NCBI RefSeq assembly: GCF_900007165.1
Contig: NZ_CYGY02000035.1
Span: forward strand, 209,300-273,299
DNA: 64,000 nucleotides
Source of the DNA: Paraburkholderia piptadeniae
Lineage (GTDB): Bacteria; Pseudomonadota; Gammaproteobacteria; Burkholderiales; Burkholderiaceae
Reading direction: 5' to 3'
Positions 26,005 through 35,019 of the stretch are shown here, in pieces. The notes under the pieces were generated by a model. It saw only the letters and a program-made list of their open reading frames with translations, had not been told where the DNA came from and searched no databases. Position 1 is the first letter of the stretch; the number at the start of each line of letters is the position of its first letter. Made by a program: the position numbers and the translations under genes.

Positions 26005-26670
26005 TTAGCGGCGACGCTTTGCGCCGGCTTTCTGGAACGCAACGTCCCAGCTGGCCGCAACCGACTGCTCGCTGTTCGCGTTGCGGTCGCTGTCGATGCC
26101 GAGGTTCGGGTTCTGGCGGCGCCCGCGGCTGCCCTCCGGTGCCGGCGAACCGTCCAGCACCTCGATAGCCTCACTGCGCGTCATGGAAGTCGTGAAAGCC
26201 AACTTGCACGCGAGAACTGGATTGCGCCCGGCACCCTTGCTGGCGAAGATCGCGGCGCAACGCGCGCGTTCACGACGACGCGCGCGAGCAGCTGCGCTTT
26301 TGCCGCGCATCTCCTCTTCATCGTCATCGTCGTCGGCGTTCGGGTCACCGTCATCGTCCCCGTCCCCGTCGTCATCTGCGGCCTTGGCTTTCTTGCCCTT
26401 CTTGCCCTTGCCGCTGTCGTCTTCCTCATCGCCGTCACCTTCACCGTCGCCGCCGCCGTCGCCGTCGCCATCACCGCCCCCTTCGGCGCTGCTACCACGG
26501 GCGTCGCCATTTTCGCGGTTCTGACCATCGTCATCTTCGTCAGAAGCGCGCTTGCCTTTCTTGCCCTTGTCATCGGAAGTGTTGTTCTCGTCCGATGCAC
26601 GAGAACCGCGGCCAAGATGGGCGAAGCTCAACCCACCTCGCGACATGAGGTTGCGTAACGTATTGCTCAT
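26005..26670 (-). CDS. Highly acidic low-complexity protein, probable scaffold
   Basis: 221 residues. Residues about 60-120 are almost only Asp, Glu, Gly and Lys (GDGDGDGGGDGEGDGDEEDD), flanked by basic KKGKK patches and followed by a helical RARRRERARCAAIF segment and a basic C-terminus. It lies between protease and decoration genes, where lambda-like phages encode a scaffold. No sequence family is recognised; the scaffold role is inferred from place and composition. Confidence 0.65.
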   Translation of the reverse strand: MSNTLRNLMSRGGLSFAHLGRGSRASDENNTSDDKGKKGKRASDEDDDGQNRENGDARGSSAEGGGDGDGDGGGDGEGDGDEEDDSGKGKKGKKAKAADDDGDGDDDGDPNADDDDDEEEMRGKSAAARARRRERARCAAIFASKGAGRNPVLACKLAFTTSMTRSEAIEVLDGSPAPEGSRGRRQNPNLGIDSDRNANSEQSVAASWDVAFQKAGAKRRR

Positions 26671-26696
26671 TGGATTTACCCTGATGGTGGGATGAA

Positions 26697-27581
26697 TCAG
26701 CCCAGCTCGTCGAGCAGGGAAGCGAAGGCTTCGTCCGGTGCCATGACGGCATCGGCGAAGCCGATTTCGACGCCAGCGGCGCCGAGAAAGGTGCCGGCCT
26801 CCGTGTCGCGCACGACGGCCGTTTTGAGATCGCGATTGCGGGCGACGGTCTTGACGAAGATCTCACCCATCTTGTCGACATCCGACTGGAAGCGCGCGAG
26901 GGCCTCCTTCGACAGCGGATTGAACTCGTTGCCGTCGGCCTTTTTTGCGCCATAGTGGATGAGCGTGACGTCGATGCCCGCCTTCGATAGTGCCTGCGAC
27001 ATATCGACGTGCATGCAGATCACGCCCACGCTGCCGGTGCCGCCTGTTCGCGGGACGATGATCTTGTCGGCCGCGCTCGCGATCGCATAGGCAGCCGAAT
27101 AGGCGCTCTCGGTCAGCACGGCCCAGATCGGTTTGCGTCCGCGAGCCTCGTAGATCGCGTCGACGAGATCGAAGCAACCGGACACTTCGCCGCCGGGCGA
27201 ATCGATATCGAGCATGATCGCGCGCACGTCCGGGTCACCCAACGCCATGCTCAGCAGCGCACGGATCCCGTCATAGCCCGTCATGCCGGAATACGGATAG
27301 AGCGTGCCCAGCTTGTGCACCAGCGTGCCCTCGATGGGAATGCGAGCGACACCTTCCGCGACGTCATACGGCTTGTACTGCGCTTCCTCGCTTTCATCCT
27401 CCGCGTCGAGGAACGCGCGCGCGCCGCCGTTCGCCAGCTCGAGCGTCGAGCCGTCCGCACGAAAGAGATGCGAGATGCCGAAGCGGTCTGCGAGCGCAGC
27501 CATCACGACTTCCGCCTTGTGCGGCAGGATCGCGATCGGCACGTTGAAAAGCCGCGTCGCGAGATGGGGATAGTTGATCAT
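26697..27581 (-). CDS. Prohead protease, peptidase S49 (SppA-like)
   Basis: 294 residues from the ATG at 27581 (MINYPHLATRLF). The S49 core is visible: VARIPIEGTLVHK, IMLDIDSPGGEVSG, the nucleophile region TESAYSAAYAIASAADKI, TGSVGVICMHVD and the lysine stretch HYGAKKADGNEFNPLS. It cleaves scaffold and portal during head maturation. It overlaps the portal stop by four bases (ATGA). Confidence 0.93.
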   Translation of the reverse strand: MINYPHLATRLFNVPIAILPHKAEVVMAALADRFGISHLFRADGSTLELANGGARAFLDAEDESEEAQYKPYDVAEGVARIPIEGTLVHKLGTLYPYSGMTGYDGIRALLSMALGDPDVRAIMLDIDSPGGEVSGCFDLVDAIYEARGRKPIWAVLTESAYSAAYAIASAADKIIVPRTGGTGSVGVICMHVDMSQALSKAGIDVTLIHYGAKKADGNEFNPLSKEALARFQSDVDKMGEIFVKTVARNRDLKTAVVRDTEAGTFLGAAGVEIGFADAVMAPDEAFASLLDELG

Positions 27582-29230
27582 GCTGCCTTCGGCTCTTCGG
27601 GAGGTTCGTCGGTACGCGTAGCCATTTCGCTGCCGCCCCAATCTGGGAGCGGCATGCCGCGTTTGTTGAATGCCTCGATCTCGATCTGGCGCTGGTCGAG
27701 CACTTCCTCCCAATCCAGACCCTGCTCGGCCGCTTCCTGCTTAAGCGTCGTGAGCGCCGCGTCCATCTTGAGAATGGAGCCTTGTGGTTCCTTGACGGGA
27801 TCGACCCAGCCGCGGGCCGGTCCGAGCCACGAACATGCCGCGTACGCGGTGGCCGCTTCGATGAAATCGGGCGCGCCGTTCGGCAGCGGAAGCTCATCGT
27901 TCTCCATCGCTTCACGAAGCCACACCGCATACATCGGCGTCGCGGTACCGGCGGAGAAATCCAGGCGCCGGCGAATCAGCGTCTTCCATCCCTCGAGCAT
28001 CGAGCCACGCATGTTCGAGTAGTTGCTCCGCGACCAGTCCTGCGTCACCTGCTCGATCGGGACGCCAAGCGCTGAAGCGACGCATCCTTGCATCTCATGC
28101 ACGAACTCGGTGAAACCGTTGTGCGGGTGATCTGACGCGACCGCCTTGATCTCTTCGCCCGGCGCGAGCGCGGGTACGCGCACGCCGTTGAACATCGCCG
28201 GCCGCTCGTCGTTCCACTCCTTTCGCAGGCTCTGATAGAACTTGAGCTCCTGGTCACCGCCGATCGCGTCTTGCACCTCGGCGGGATCGTACGGGCTCGT
28301 GACGTAGGTGCCGATCGATGCGGCGAGCGCCGCCGCCTGCAGCTCGATACCGTAATAGCGCGCGAGCATCTTCGCGTGCGCGAGCACAGGAATAAACACA
28401 CCGATGCCGCGATTCTGTCCGGCGCGATCGCGGTCATAGTCGTGGATCACGCGCCGCCAGCCGTCGTCATCTTCGCGCTCGACGCGCTCCCACTCCATGC
28501 TCTCGACCGCGTTGTACCAGTCGTTCTGATGCGCGCGCCGGATGTGATACGCGATCGGCACGCCGTCGTCGTCGACCTCTACGCCGCCACGCAGATGCCT
28601 CGTGTCAACCATCTGCATGGGGTTCGACAGACGGTCCGGATCCACGACCAGATAGCACGTCGCATAGTGCGCGGCACCGCGCCCCACACGCTCGGGCTTC
28701 CAGTAGTTGACGATCAGATCCTCACCGTCGATCAGCTTGTGACGCAGCGCGAGCCTCAGCTGTTGCGAAACGGTGAGTTGCCTCGACACATCGTTGTAAC
28801 GGCCGAGATCGTTCGAGAACAGGCGCCAGCGCGCCTCGGCCGCGCTCGCGAATTCCTTCGCCCACTGGATATCGAAATTCGCGCCGCTGATCAGGCGAAG
28901 CGCCCGATAGTCGGGCGCGGCTGACAGCCGCAGAGACGCGCCGATCGCGCTGTCGAGTATCCTGGTGATACCACCGCTCGAACGCCCGTCATTGCGAACC
29001 TGATCGCGCGAGCGCGCGACCATCCGGTCGCGAAACTGCGTGATCTCGGCGTCGGGCGAACGGATCCACGGCAGCCACGCACCCATCTCCTGCGTCTGCC
29101 ACTCCGCAGCCTGATACGGAAAGAACGAGGCACCGACCTGGCTGCGCAGCGGCATGCCGTTCGGATAGTCGGCACGCGCGCGACGAAGCGGATTGCCACC
29201 CGCGTCGACAAGCGTGATCTCTTTGCCCAT
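27578..29230 (-). CDS. Portal protein, lambda gpB type
   Basis: 550 residues from the ATG at 29230 (MGKEITLVDAGGNPL). Family features: the AEARWRLFSNDLGRYNDVSRQ region, RLALRHKLIDGEDLIVNYW, HIRRAHQNDWY and DWSRSNYSNMRGSMLEGW. It forms the dodecameric DNA gate at one capsid vertex. Its start and the gpW stop share a base. Confidence 0.94.
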   Translation of the reverse strand: MGKEITLVDAGGNPLRRARADYPNGMPLRSQVGASFFPYQAAEWQTQEMGAWLPWIRSPDAEITQFRDRMVARSRDQVRNDGRSSGGITRILDSAIGASLRLSAAPDYRALRLISGANFDIQWAKEFASAAEARWRLFSNDLGRYNDVSRQLTVSQQLRLALRHKLIDGEDLIVNYWKPERVGRGAAHYATCYLVVDPDRLSNPMQMVDTRHLRGGVEVDDDGVPIAYHIRRAHQNDWYNAVESMEWERVEREDDDGWRRVIHDYDRDRAGQNRGIGVFIPVLAHAKMLARYYGIELQAAALAASIGTYVTSPYDPAEVQDAIGGDQELKFYQSLRKEWNDERPAMFNGVRVPALAPGEEIKAVASDHPHNGFTEFVHEMQGCVASALGVPIEQVTQDWSRSNYSNMRGSMLEGWKTLIRRRLDFSAGTATPMYAVWLREAMENDELPLPNGAPDFIEAATAYAACSWLGPARGWVDPVKEPQGSILKMDAALTTLKQEAAEQGLDWEEVLDQRQIEIEAFNKRGMPLPDWGGSEMATRTDEPPEEPKAA

Positions 29231-29499
29231 CAGAACACCGGCGTGATGTAACGGCGCTTGTTGATACACACGCCTGGATTGAGTGCCTGCTGCAGCTCGG
29301 CGATCAGCATGCGCAGGTTCGCAATGTTCGTCTGCTGGAACGTGACGCTGCGCGAACCGTCACCCTGCGTGTATGCCACCGTGACAGCCTGTTGACCGGT
29401 GCGCAGGTCGAGGTAGGCTTGCTGGGCCGAGGCGAGCGCGGCCTGCAACTGCGCGTCGCTCATGCCGTAGTACGGTGAGCTGATATCGGTTGTGGCCAT
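29230..29499 (-). CDS. Head-tail joining protein gpW
   Basis: 89 residues: SDAQLQAALASAQQAYLDLRTGQQ then GDGSRSVTFQQTNIANLRMLIAELQ, the gpW fold. It seals the portal after packaging. Confidence 0.88.
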   Translation of the reverse strand: MATTDISSPYYGMSDAQLQAALASAQQAYLDLRTGQQAVTVAYTQGDGSRSVTFQQTNIANLRMLIAELQQALNPGVCINKRRYITPVF

Positions 29500-29503
29500 A
29501 GGA

Positions 29504-31597
29504 TTAGCGGAAACGGTGAACGCCAGATTTCGGTGCGGATGCCGGCGTGGCGCCTGACGGCGACGATTTAGGCGCGCTCGGCGCGGGCGCCGCGGATCCG
29601 GCGACCAGCGAAGTGTTTGTGTCCCAGGGCGCAGCCCACGACGGCGGCTTCGTCCAGTCGATCTGAGCGAGTCCGTGCAGGTGCGCCATCATGTGTGTGA
29701 GCACCATCAGGTCGAGCGCCTCATTGCGGCGGCTCTTGATGGCCTTCTCCCAACGTCCGTTCTTCATCCGCGTCTCGGCCGTCAGCTGCTCGAACCAGAC
29801 GTGAGGTTCTTCGGGAGACCGCAGTGCATACGGAAAATGCACGTACCACTCGCCGACGTCGGCTTTCTGGAGCTGGCCGGAGAGATCGTCCTTAAAACTG
29901 TTCGGATTGAACTGCGCAACCGGAACGGTGCCGCCGGCGGCCGCGCGGTTCGACTTACGCGCCGTGTCCGGATACGTCACGACGAGCCGCTGCGCGAGCA
30001 GCGCGCTGGCGCCCTTCGTGGGTAACACGGTCCACGCGTCGCGCCCGGCGATCTTGCCGATCAGACGGACAATGCCGTCCATCTTTCGCCAGCGGCGCCA
30101 TGCGGAATACGCCTGCTGCGTCACGCCGGCCTCGCCGCCGCTGTCGAATCCGAATGCGCGAATCGGCATCCGTCGACGGGTGCCGTCGGCCAGCGGATAT
30201 GTGCGCGTGATGATTTCGAGCAGCTGGTCCCAGTCATCGGCATTCGTCGCGGGATCGCCGAGAAGGCGACCCTTCTCGATCACCCAGCTCTCGCCGCCCA
30301 CGCCCCAGCCGCGCACCAGCCATTCGAACCGGCCGCCGTTTGCGTCGACGCCCGCAGTGAGGAAGCGGACGCCCTCTGGTATCTCGCCCAGCTTGAGCGC
30401 CGCCTCGGCGCGCTCCGCGAGCACGTTCGCGTCGATCGAACCGGTGCCGCGCTTCGGCGAATACAGAAAGCCCCATTGCTTCGCGACGACCTGACGAAGC
30501 GTCTTGTCGTCACCGTCAACCTCGAACTCGCGCTCGGCTTTCGCCTTCGCACGTGCGAGACCGCCAATGCCGCCAAGGATGAATGGCGACATTGCGCCGA
30601 CGATCCAGAACCCGGCACTGTCACGCGCGACGAGCTCGCCGGTCACGACACCGTCCTGCGAGATCTCCTGCCCATCGCCGACCCACCCACCGAACGGAGA
30701 GCGATATGCCGCGAGGTTCATCGCGCGTCGCTCACGGTCCTCGATCAGGCAACCGTTCACCGGGCAGATGAGCCGCGCCTTCTCCTGGATCTCGTCGAGG
30801 CTCCAGTCGTCCTGATAGTGCAGCACCATGTAGCGTGCTGCGATCGGCACCGGGCTCGACCACGCGCCGCAGTGCGGGCACGGCCAGTACCACACGCGCC
30901 GATCGCTATCGCCATACAGCGCCATGATGCCGGCGGTCCAGTCGCGCTCCGGCACCATGCCTCGAGCGCGGTCCGGGTGGCTCATCGCGAGCAGCATCGA
31001 CTGCCGTCCGAACGTCTGACGGCGCACGTCGAGCACCGCCTTGATGTCGCCCAACGACTCGGGATATGCATCAACCTCGTCGGCGACGATTCGAGGCGCC
31101 GACTTGTTGATGAGGTTGTTATCGTTCGCCGAGAGAAATTCGACGCGCATCGCGTCGAACATCTTGAAGTGAAGCGAATCGTCCACCGGCTTCGATCCGA
31201 GCTTCATCGCCATCTCGGCGTGACTTCTGATCTGCATGTTGATCCGGCTCTTGACGAAGGCCTCGAGGCCCGGATCCGTCTGCATGTACCAGAGCATGTC
31301 GCCCGGGTCGTTCGCCACCGACTTCAGCAGCCAGTTCTGCGCGATCTCCGTCTTGCCCGATTGTCCGGGCCCGACGACCACCGTCGTCAGATAGTCGAGC
31401 CGCGTGAGCATCTCCATCGGCGCAACGAGATACGGCGCTTTCTCGTGGTGCCAGCGTCCAACGAAGCCACCGCCCTGATTCGACAGCCGGCGGTTCATCG
31501 CCGCGTACTGGGCGACGGTTTCACGCTTTGGCGGTATGAATGCCGCAAGGGACTCGCGCCCGATCTGGTACGCGTCCGCGTAAGCGTTCTCAAGCAT
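29504..31597 (-). CDS. Terminase large subunit, GpA family
   Basis: 697 residues. Walker A is GPGQSGKT at residues 76-83, Walker B VADEVD at 171-176, and the zinc-like YWPCPHCGAWSSP follows. A C-terminal nuclease region includes FLTAGVDANGGRFEWLVRGWG. GpA-type terminases cut at cos and pump DNA into the head. It overlaps the small subunit by eight bases. Confidence 0.95.
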   Translation of the reverse strand: MLENAYADAYQIGRESLAAFIPPKRETVAQYAAMNRRLSNQGGGFVGRWHHEKAPYLVAPMEMLTRLDYLTTVVVGPGQSGKTEIAQNWLLKSVANDPGDMLWYMQTDPGLEAFVKSRINMQIRSHAEMAMKLGSKPVDDSLHFKMFDAMRVEFLSANDNNLINKSAPRIVADEVDAYPESLGDIKAVLDVRRQTFGRQSMLLAMSHPDRARGMVPERDWTAGIMALYGDSDRRVWYWPCPHCGAWSSPVPIAARYMVLHYQDDWSLDEIQEKARLICPVNGCLIEDRERRAMNLAAYRSPFGGWVGDGQEISQDGVVTGELVARDSAGFWIVGAMSPFILGGIGGLARAKAKAEREFEVDGDDKTLRQVVAKQWGFLYSPKRGTGSIDANVLAERAEAALKLGEIPEGVRFLTAGVDANGGRFEWLVRGWGVGGESWVIEKGRLLGDPATNADDWDQLLEIITRTYPLADGTRRRMPIRAFGFDSGGEAGVTQQAYSAWRRWRKMDGIVRLIGKIAGRDAWTVLPTKGASALLAQRLVVTYPDTARKSNRAAAGGTVPVAQFNPNSFKDDLSGQLQKADVGEWYVHFPYALRSPEEPHVWFEQLTAETRMKNGRWEKAIKSRRNEALDLMVLTHMMAHLHGLAQIDWTKPPSWAAPWDTNTSLVAGSAAPAPSAPKSSPSGATPASAPKSGVHRFR

Positions 31598-32297
31598 CTG
31601 GACCTAGCAGCACGTTCAGCTCGTCGACCATCGTGGCGCGCAGATCGTCGGTCAGATCCCGGATGTCTTCGGCGTTCGACTCCGGCAGTCCCAGTTTGTC
31701 GACCACCTGGTCGGCGAGGCGGTCGAGTCCCTTACCGAGGTGCACGAGCATCTTCGTGATCACCTGACGCATCACCTCGGCCTGCACCAGCTCGCCGCGA
31801 TCGCGGCGCAGCTTGTCTTCGAGGATCTCAGCCTGTACGGCGTCGCGCCGTTGCCGCGCTGTCTGTTCGCCCGTGTGCACGACAGGCTCGACGCCCGCCG
31901 GCGGCACGACCGAGTACTTCGCGCCCGGGTACGGATTGCCCGATGCCTTCGGATCGCTGCGCTGATCGAAGCGCACGTCGGCCTTCGCAGGCTGCGCGAC
32001 CGATCCGCCTTCCAGATACGCGCGCACCGCAGCGAGATCGAACTGCCAGCCGCCGGCGCGCGTGCCGCGCTGCGCGATCGGGAAGTTCACATCGCTATCG
32101 AGGCGACGGTCGAGCTTCGGGCGCGTCCAGCCGATCGCTTCGCAAAGCGCGACCTTGCCGATCATCCCGTCGCTGCCGCCCTGTGTAACGGTGCAACCTG
32201 TAACGGCTTTCGCCTTCGCCCGGGTCTTGCCGCCTCCCTTTGTTACACCGCGCTTCCCAGACGCCGCGTGGCTTTGCGCTGCGTTTGATGCCGCCAT
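31590..32297 (-). CDS. Terminase small subunit-like protein (DUF1441/NohB-like)
   Basis: 235 residues from the ATG at 32297 (MAASNAAQSHAASGKRG). The helix-turn-helix part KVALCEAIGWTRPKLDRRLDSDVNFPIAQRG and the C-terminal helices LRRDRGELVQAEVMRQVITKML fit the small-terminase family that recognises cos. Four direct TGTAACG repeats span its first codons and upstream DNA, possibly its own binding sites. Confidence 0.82.
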   Translation of the reverse strand: MAASNAAQSHAASGKRGVTKGGGKTRAKAKAVTGCTVTQGGSDGMIGKVALCEAIGWTRPKLDRRLDSDVNFPIAQRGTRAGGWQFDLAAVRAYLEGGSVAQPAKADVRFDQRSDPKASGNPYPGAKYSVVPPAGVEPVVHTGEQTARQRRDAVQAEILEDKLRRDRGELVQAEVMRQVITKMLVHLGKGLDRLADQVVDKLGLPESNAEDIRDLTDDLRATMVDELNVLLGPDA

Positions 32298-32314
32298 AGA
32301 TGTAACGTGTAACG
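32184..32314. repeat. TGTAACG repeats, candidate terminase-binding (cosB-like) sites
   Basis: Direct copies at 32184-32190, 32199-32205, 32301-32307 and 32308-32314, plus an inverted relative TGTTACA at 32241-32247. They straddle the terS start codon. Lambda cosB R-sites lie at the corresponding place. They could equally be an operator for the late genes. Confidence 0.5.
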
Positions 32315-32492
32315 GATTTTTTTTACTCAGAGGAACGGGAAAACCGGGCGCGCGCAGTGCCCGCGTACCGGCAGGGCGGTCGGAAGGACCCGCCCCACCA
32401 TGGTGCACACCCTCCCGCTGCTCAAAAAATAGGCAGATCGCGCAGAGCCTTGCTGGGCGGGCCTCTCCGGGCGGTCGTCGGCGCGGCCTGCG
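32298..32492. other. Non-coding gap upstream of terS, candidate cos region
   Basis: About 195 bases with no gene, GC-rich, containing several short palindromes and an A/T run (GGATTTTTTTTAC). Because the terminase is of the cos-cutting GpA type and TGTAACG repeats adjoin, the packaging site is likely here. The exact nick positions cannot be read from sequence alone. Confidence 0.45.
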
Positions 32493-33182
32493 TCAACGGC
32501 GGCGCGTCGCCACCGCTTTCGCCAATGCCTTGCCGAACTCGACAGCGAACGCACGCTGCACGACGGTCTGTGCCCGCCCGCCAAAGTCGAGGTGCTGCCT
32601 GACAGGTCGCGCATCACCGAAACGGATCAGCAGCTTCAGATGGCCACTCTGGTTCTGACCGCGCAGTGCCTTCGACTTCACACCCGGCGTCCGGATGACC
32701 TTCGTCGGGGCCGGCCGCTGCCACACCCCACCGATGCTCTCGCCACTGCGCGTCTTGATCGTGCCGACGAAGATGTCGGGCCGACCCTTCAACCTGTTGA
32801 GCGTCGTCGTCGACAGGTTGCCGTACTTGTTCAGCAGCGCGCGGTCCTTCGGGTTCAGCCACGTCTTACCGGAGCCGATCAGCTTATGCTGGCCGCCGAA
32901 CTCGTATGGCGCGAGATAGGCCGCTGCGATGTCCTTGATGTAGACGACGGCCTGCGGATTCGACTTCGTTGCGCCCTTCACGGCCACAGAGTTGACCGTG
33001 AAGGGTGTCGGTCTGTCGAAGACCTTCGGCATCGCATCCTTCTCCGCCTTCGCAGCGAGCCGAGCGACCGCTGTGATCGTCTGCGCTATCGCGAAAGGCA
33101 GCTGCTTACGTTCAACGTCGGAGAGTCCACGTGCCACGGCGGCAGCGTTCGATACAACGGAGATCGCGAACGGCGCTGACAT
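32493..33182 (-). CDS. Phage structural-type protein, 229 aa, unassigned
   Basis: A basic soluble protein starting MSAPFAISVVSNAAAVARGL. It has a helical N-terminus (LPFAIAQTITAVARLAAKAEKDAMPKV), a beta-type middle (FTVNSVAVKGATKSNPQAVVYIKD) and GGQHKLIGSGKTWLNPKD. This style resembles minor tail or neck proteins of the lambda type, but the place, ahead of terminase, is unusual. Function is not assigned. Confidence 0.65.
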   Translation of the reverse strand: MSAPFAISVVSNAAAVARGLSDVERKQLPFAIAQTITAVARLAAKAEKDAMPKVFDRPTPFTVNSVAVKGATKSNPQAVVYIKDIAAAYLAPYEFGGQHKLIGSGKTWLNPKDRALLNKYGNLSTTTLNRLKGRPDIFVGTIKTRSGESIGGVWQRPAPTKVIRTPGVKSKALRGQNQSGHLKLLIRFGDARPVRQHLDFGGRAQTVVQRAFAVEFGKALAKAVATRRR

Positions 33183-33206
33183 GGTGAGAACATTCAGGAG
33201 ACAGAA

Positions 33207-33458
33207 TCAGGCTGCCCACGCGGCAGACCGAAGCCCTACTTCGGGCTCGCTGTCGAAATATGGGATCGCCGGAATCTGGAGCGACTCGCGGCCAACGGGG
33301 AACGCTTGCACAGCAATGTCGTTGGTGTCCTCGTCGTACAGGCCAATCACGAGCGCCACGGTGGGCTGCGCAAAGAAGGGCGCGCGCACGATGACGCTTT
33401 CGCCGAGGCGCGGGCGCGCGATCTTGGGCGCGGCGCCCTTGGACTTCGGTTTGTTCAT
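33207..33458 (-). CDS. Hypothetical protein, first gene after the late terminator
   Basis: 83 residues, basic N-terminus MNKPKSKGAAPKIARPRLGE followed by beta strands (SVIVRAPFFAQPTVALVIGLYDE). It starts about 16 bases past the intrinsic terminator and is the first open frame of the late leftward block. No family recognised. Confidence 0.6.
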   Translation of the reverse strand: MNKPKSKGAAPKIARPRLGESVIVRAPFFAQPTVALVIGLYDEDTNDIAVQAFPVGRESLQIPAIPYFDSEPEVGLRSAAWAA

Positions 33459-33473
33459 CGTGCACCTGAAAGC

Positions 33474-33506
33474 AAAAAGCCCCGGTCGGTGAGGACTCGG
33501 GGCTTT
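33474..33506 (-). terminator. Leftward intrinsic terminator at the early/late boundary
   Basis: Minus-strand stem AAAGCCCCG paired with CGGGGCTTT and a T-run. It lies just ahead of the late block, in the position of lambda tR-prime, so late expression probably depends on antitermination. Confidence 0.8.
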
Positions 33507-33590
33507 GGGGACACTTATTCACAGTGTCAGATTGGAGCGTATTTTACGGTCGAAAACGGAAGTGTCAAGCTAATCCACGCACCGCCGCGG

Positions 33591-34052
33591 TTATTCGAAC
33601 GTGTCGGGGAGGTCATTGTCGGCCTCCATTGCGTTAATCCAGACGACTAGTCGCGCGAAGACCACATTCTCAAGGGCGTCGTACAAATGGTCGCCGCCTC
33701 GAAGCTGAAACGGCGAAAAGCTGGGAAGGATAGCCCAAGTGCCGTTCTTCTGAATGCCGAAGCCAATGTTAAGGTCGAAACAACGCGTATCATCGTCACA
33801 ACTCCCCGCGAAGATTACGCGGAACGTGGCGTTCCCAGCATGGCCGGAATCCAGCTTCTGGAAGCCCTCGATAAATTTGCCGTCTCCATCGAAGTATCCG
33901 AGCTTCACCAAGTGAGGATTCTCGATTTTCCTGCGCTTGATAAAACGTTCCCGAAGAACGGTGGCAGCGGTTTCAAAGCGCTGCTGGTGACGATTCTTAT
34001 CATCGACGGCTTTTCGAACTCGTTCCTCGAGCTCGACGTACGTATCTTGCAT
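33591..34052 (-). CDS. Hypothetical protein, lower GC, possible cargo
   Basis: 153 residues: a charged helical N-terminus (YVELEERVRKAVDDKNRHQQ) and a beta-rich C-terminus with FRVIFAGSCDDDTRCFDLNIGFG and WAILPSFSPFQLRGGDHLYDALENVV. Codon use is more AT-rich than its neighbours, which suggests separate acquisition. No family recognised. Confidence 0.65.
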   Translation of the reverse strand: MQDTYVELEERVRKAVDDKNRHQQRFETAATVLRERFIKRRKIENPHLVKLGYFDGDGKFIEGFQKLDSGHAGNATFRVIFAGSCDDDTRCFDLNIGFGIQKNGTWAILPSFSPFQLRGGDHLYDALENVVFARLVVWINAMEADNDLPDTFE

Positions 34053-34123
34053 GCTGGTCTCTCAATGTGTTGTTAGCTGCGTGCATATTCTATATGGACG
34101 CAGCGATTAGAGACCTTAGAGCG

Positions 34124-34831
34124 TCATATTCCAACATTGCCAATGAATGGCAGCGTCGAAAGCAACTCGTCCGCACGCTTGCGCGCCTTAGATTCAAGCC
34201 CGTCGACAGCGCTCGCTACGTCAGGCAGTTCGACCGTCTCATCGTGCAGATGGGCCTCGTCAGCGACATCAGCAGTACCGTCGCCAGCGGCGGCGCGCTT
34301 GCGCTTCGACGGCTTTACCTTGGGTTTCGAGCGCCCCTGAAACCACAGCTTGATTATCTGCCAGTGCGCCTCGGCCGTCTTCTCTGACACTTCGCATTTG
34401 AGCGCGAGTGCCTTGATCTCCACCTTCATGCCGGCAGCCTTTTCGACCAGTCCGCGGCGCAGTTGGTAATGCACGATGCGGCCGGCGAGCACGCTCATCG
34501 CCGTTTGCGTAAGAAGGCTTATCGCCGCCTGATACTCCGGGTTCGGCTCATAGCCGGAGCAGCATGCGCGGCCGCAAGCGCACGGCCACGATCGCGGCGC
34601 GAAGCGCGCCACCAGTACCGCCCTGTCGATGTTGGACAGTTCGTCGAGCTCGCGCCGGATCATCCCAGCCTGCGCTGCTCCGTCGTTGCCGCTGAGGCCT
34701 TTGCCCGTGCGCGGCGATGGCGACGCCATGCGGTCGACGAGCGAGCGGTCCGCGCGCTGCATCGAATAGTTGAAGGCGAAGATCAGTGCGTCCTGCGGCG
34801 TGCGGAATAGTGTTTCTACCGTTTCTGTCAT
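34124..34831 (-). CDS. Candidate late-gene regulator (antiterminator-like position)
   Basis: 235 residues from the ATG at 34831 (MTETVETLFRTPQDAL). A central Cys-rich motif (WPCACGRACCSGYEPN) is followed by helices and an HTH-like segment LALKCEVSEKTAEAHWQIIKLWF, then a basic, disordered tail (KPSKRKRAAAGDG). It is the last regulatory-looking gene of the leftward early block, directly before the terminator at 33474, the place of antiterminator Q in lambda. I infer a late regulator; no Q family motif is certain. Confidence 0.65.
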   Translation of the reverse strand: MTETVETLFRTPQDALIFAFNYSMQRADRSLVDRMASPSPRTGKGLSGNDGAAQAGMIRRELDELSNIDRAVLVARFAPRSWPCACGRACCSGYEPNPEYQAAISLLTQTAMSVLAGRIVHYQLRRGLVEKAAGMKVEIKALALKCEVSEKTAEAHWQIIKLWFQGRSKPKVKPSKRKRAAAGDGTADVADEAHLHDETVELPDVASAVDGLESKARKRADELLSTLPFIGNVGI

Positions 34832-35019
34832 TTGATGGTTTCCTTGTATTGCGCACAGCGCTTCCCGTATTTGCGGCCCTTCCTGCATACCCGTTTCAGC
34901 GCGCCCAGCGGATCCTCGCGCAGCACCGCGTGATCGCATCCGACACACCGCTCACCTCGCTTCTGCTCGAGCACGTCGGCCGGATCGCCGAACTCCCACT
35001 GCTCGATATCTGCTGTCAT
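34828..35019 (-). CDS. Small cysteine-rich (zinc-finger-like) protein
   Basis: 63 residues with GERCVGCDH and VCRKGRKYGKRCAQYK, four cysteines arranged like a small zinc ribbon. It overlaps both neighbours by four bases, so it belongs to the same polycistron. Confidence 0.65.
   Translation of the reverse strand: MTADIEQWEFGDPADVLEQKRGERCVGCDHAVLREDPLGALKRVCRKGRKYGKRCAQYKETIK

Noticed and set aside
26081..26524. Rightward frame rich in Ser/Pro opposite the acidic protein
   Set aside because: It is the complement of the Asp/Gly repeat region and has no start context.
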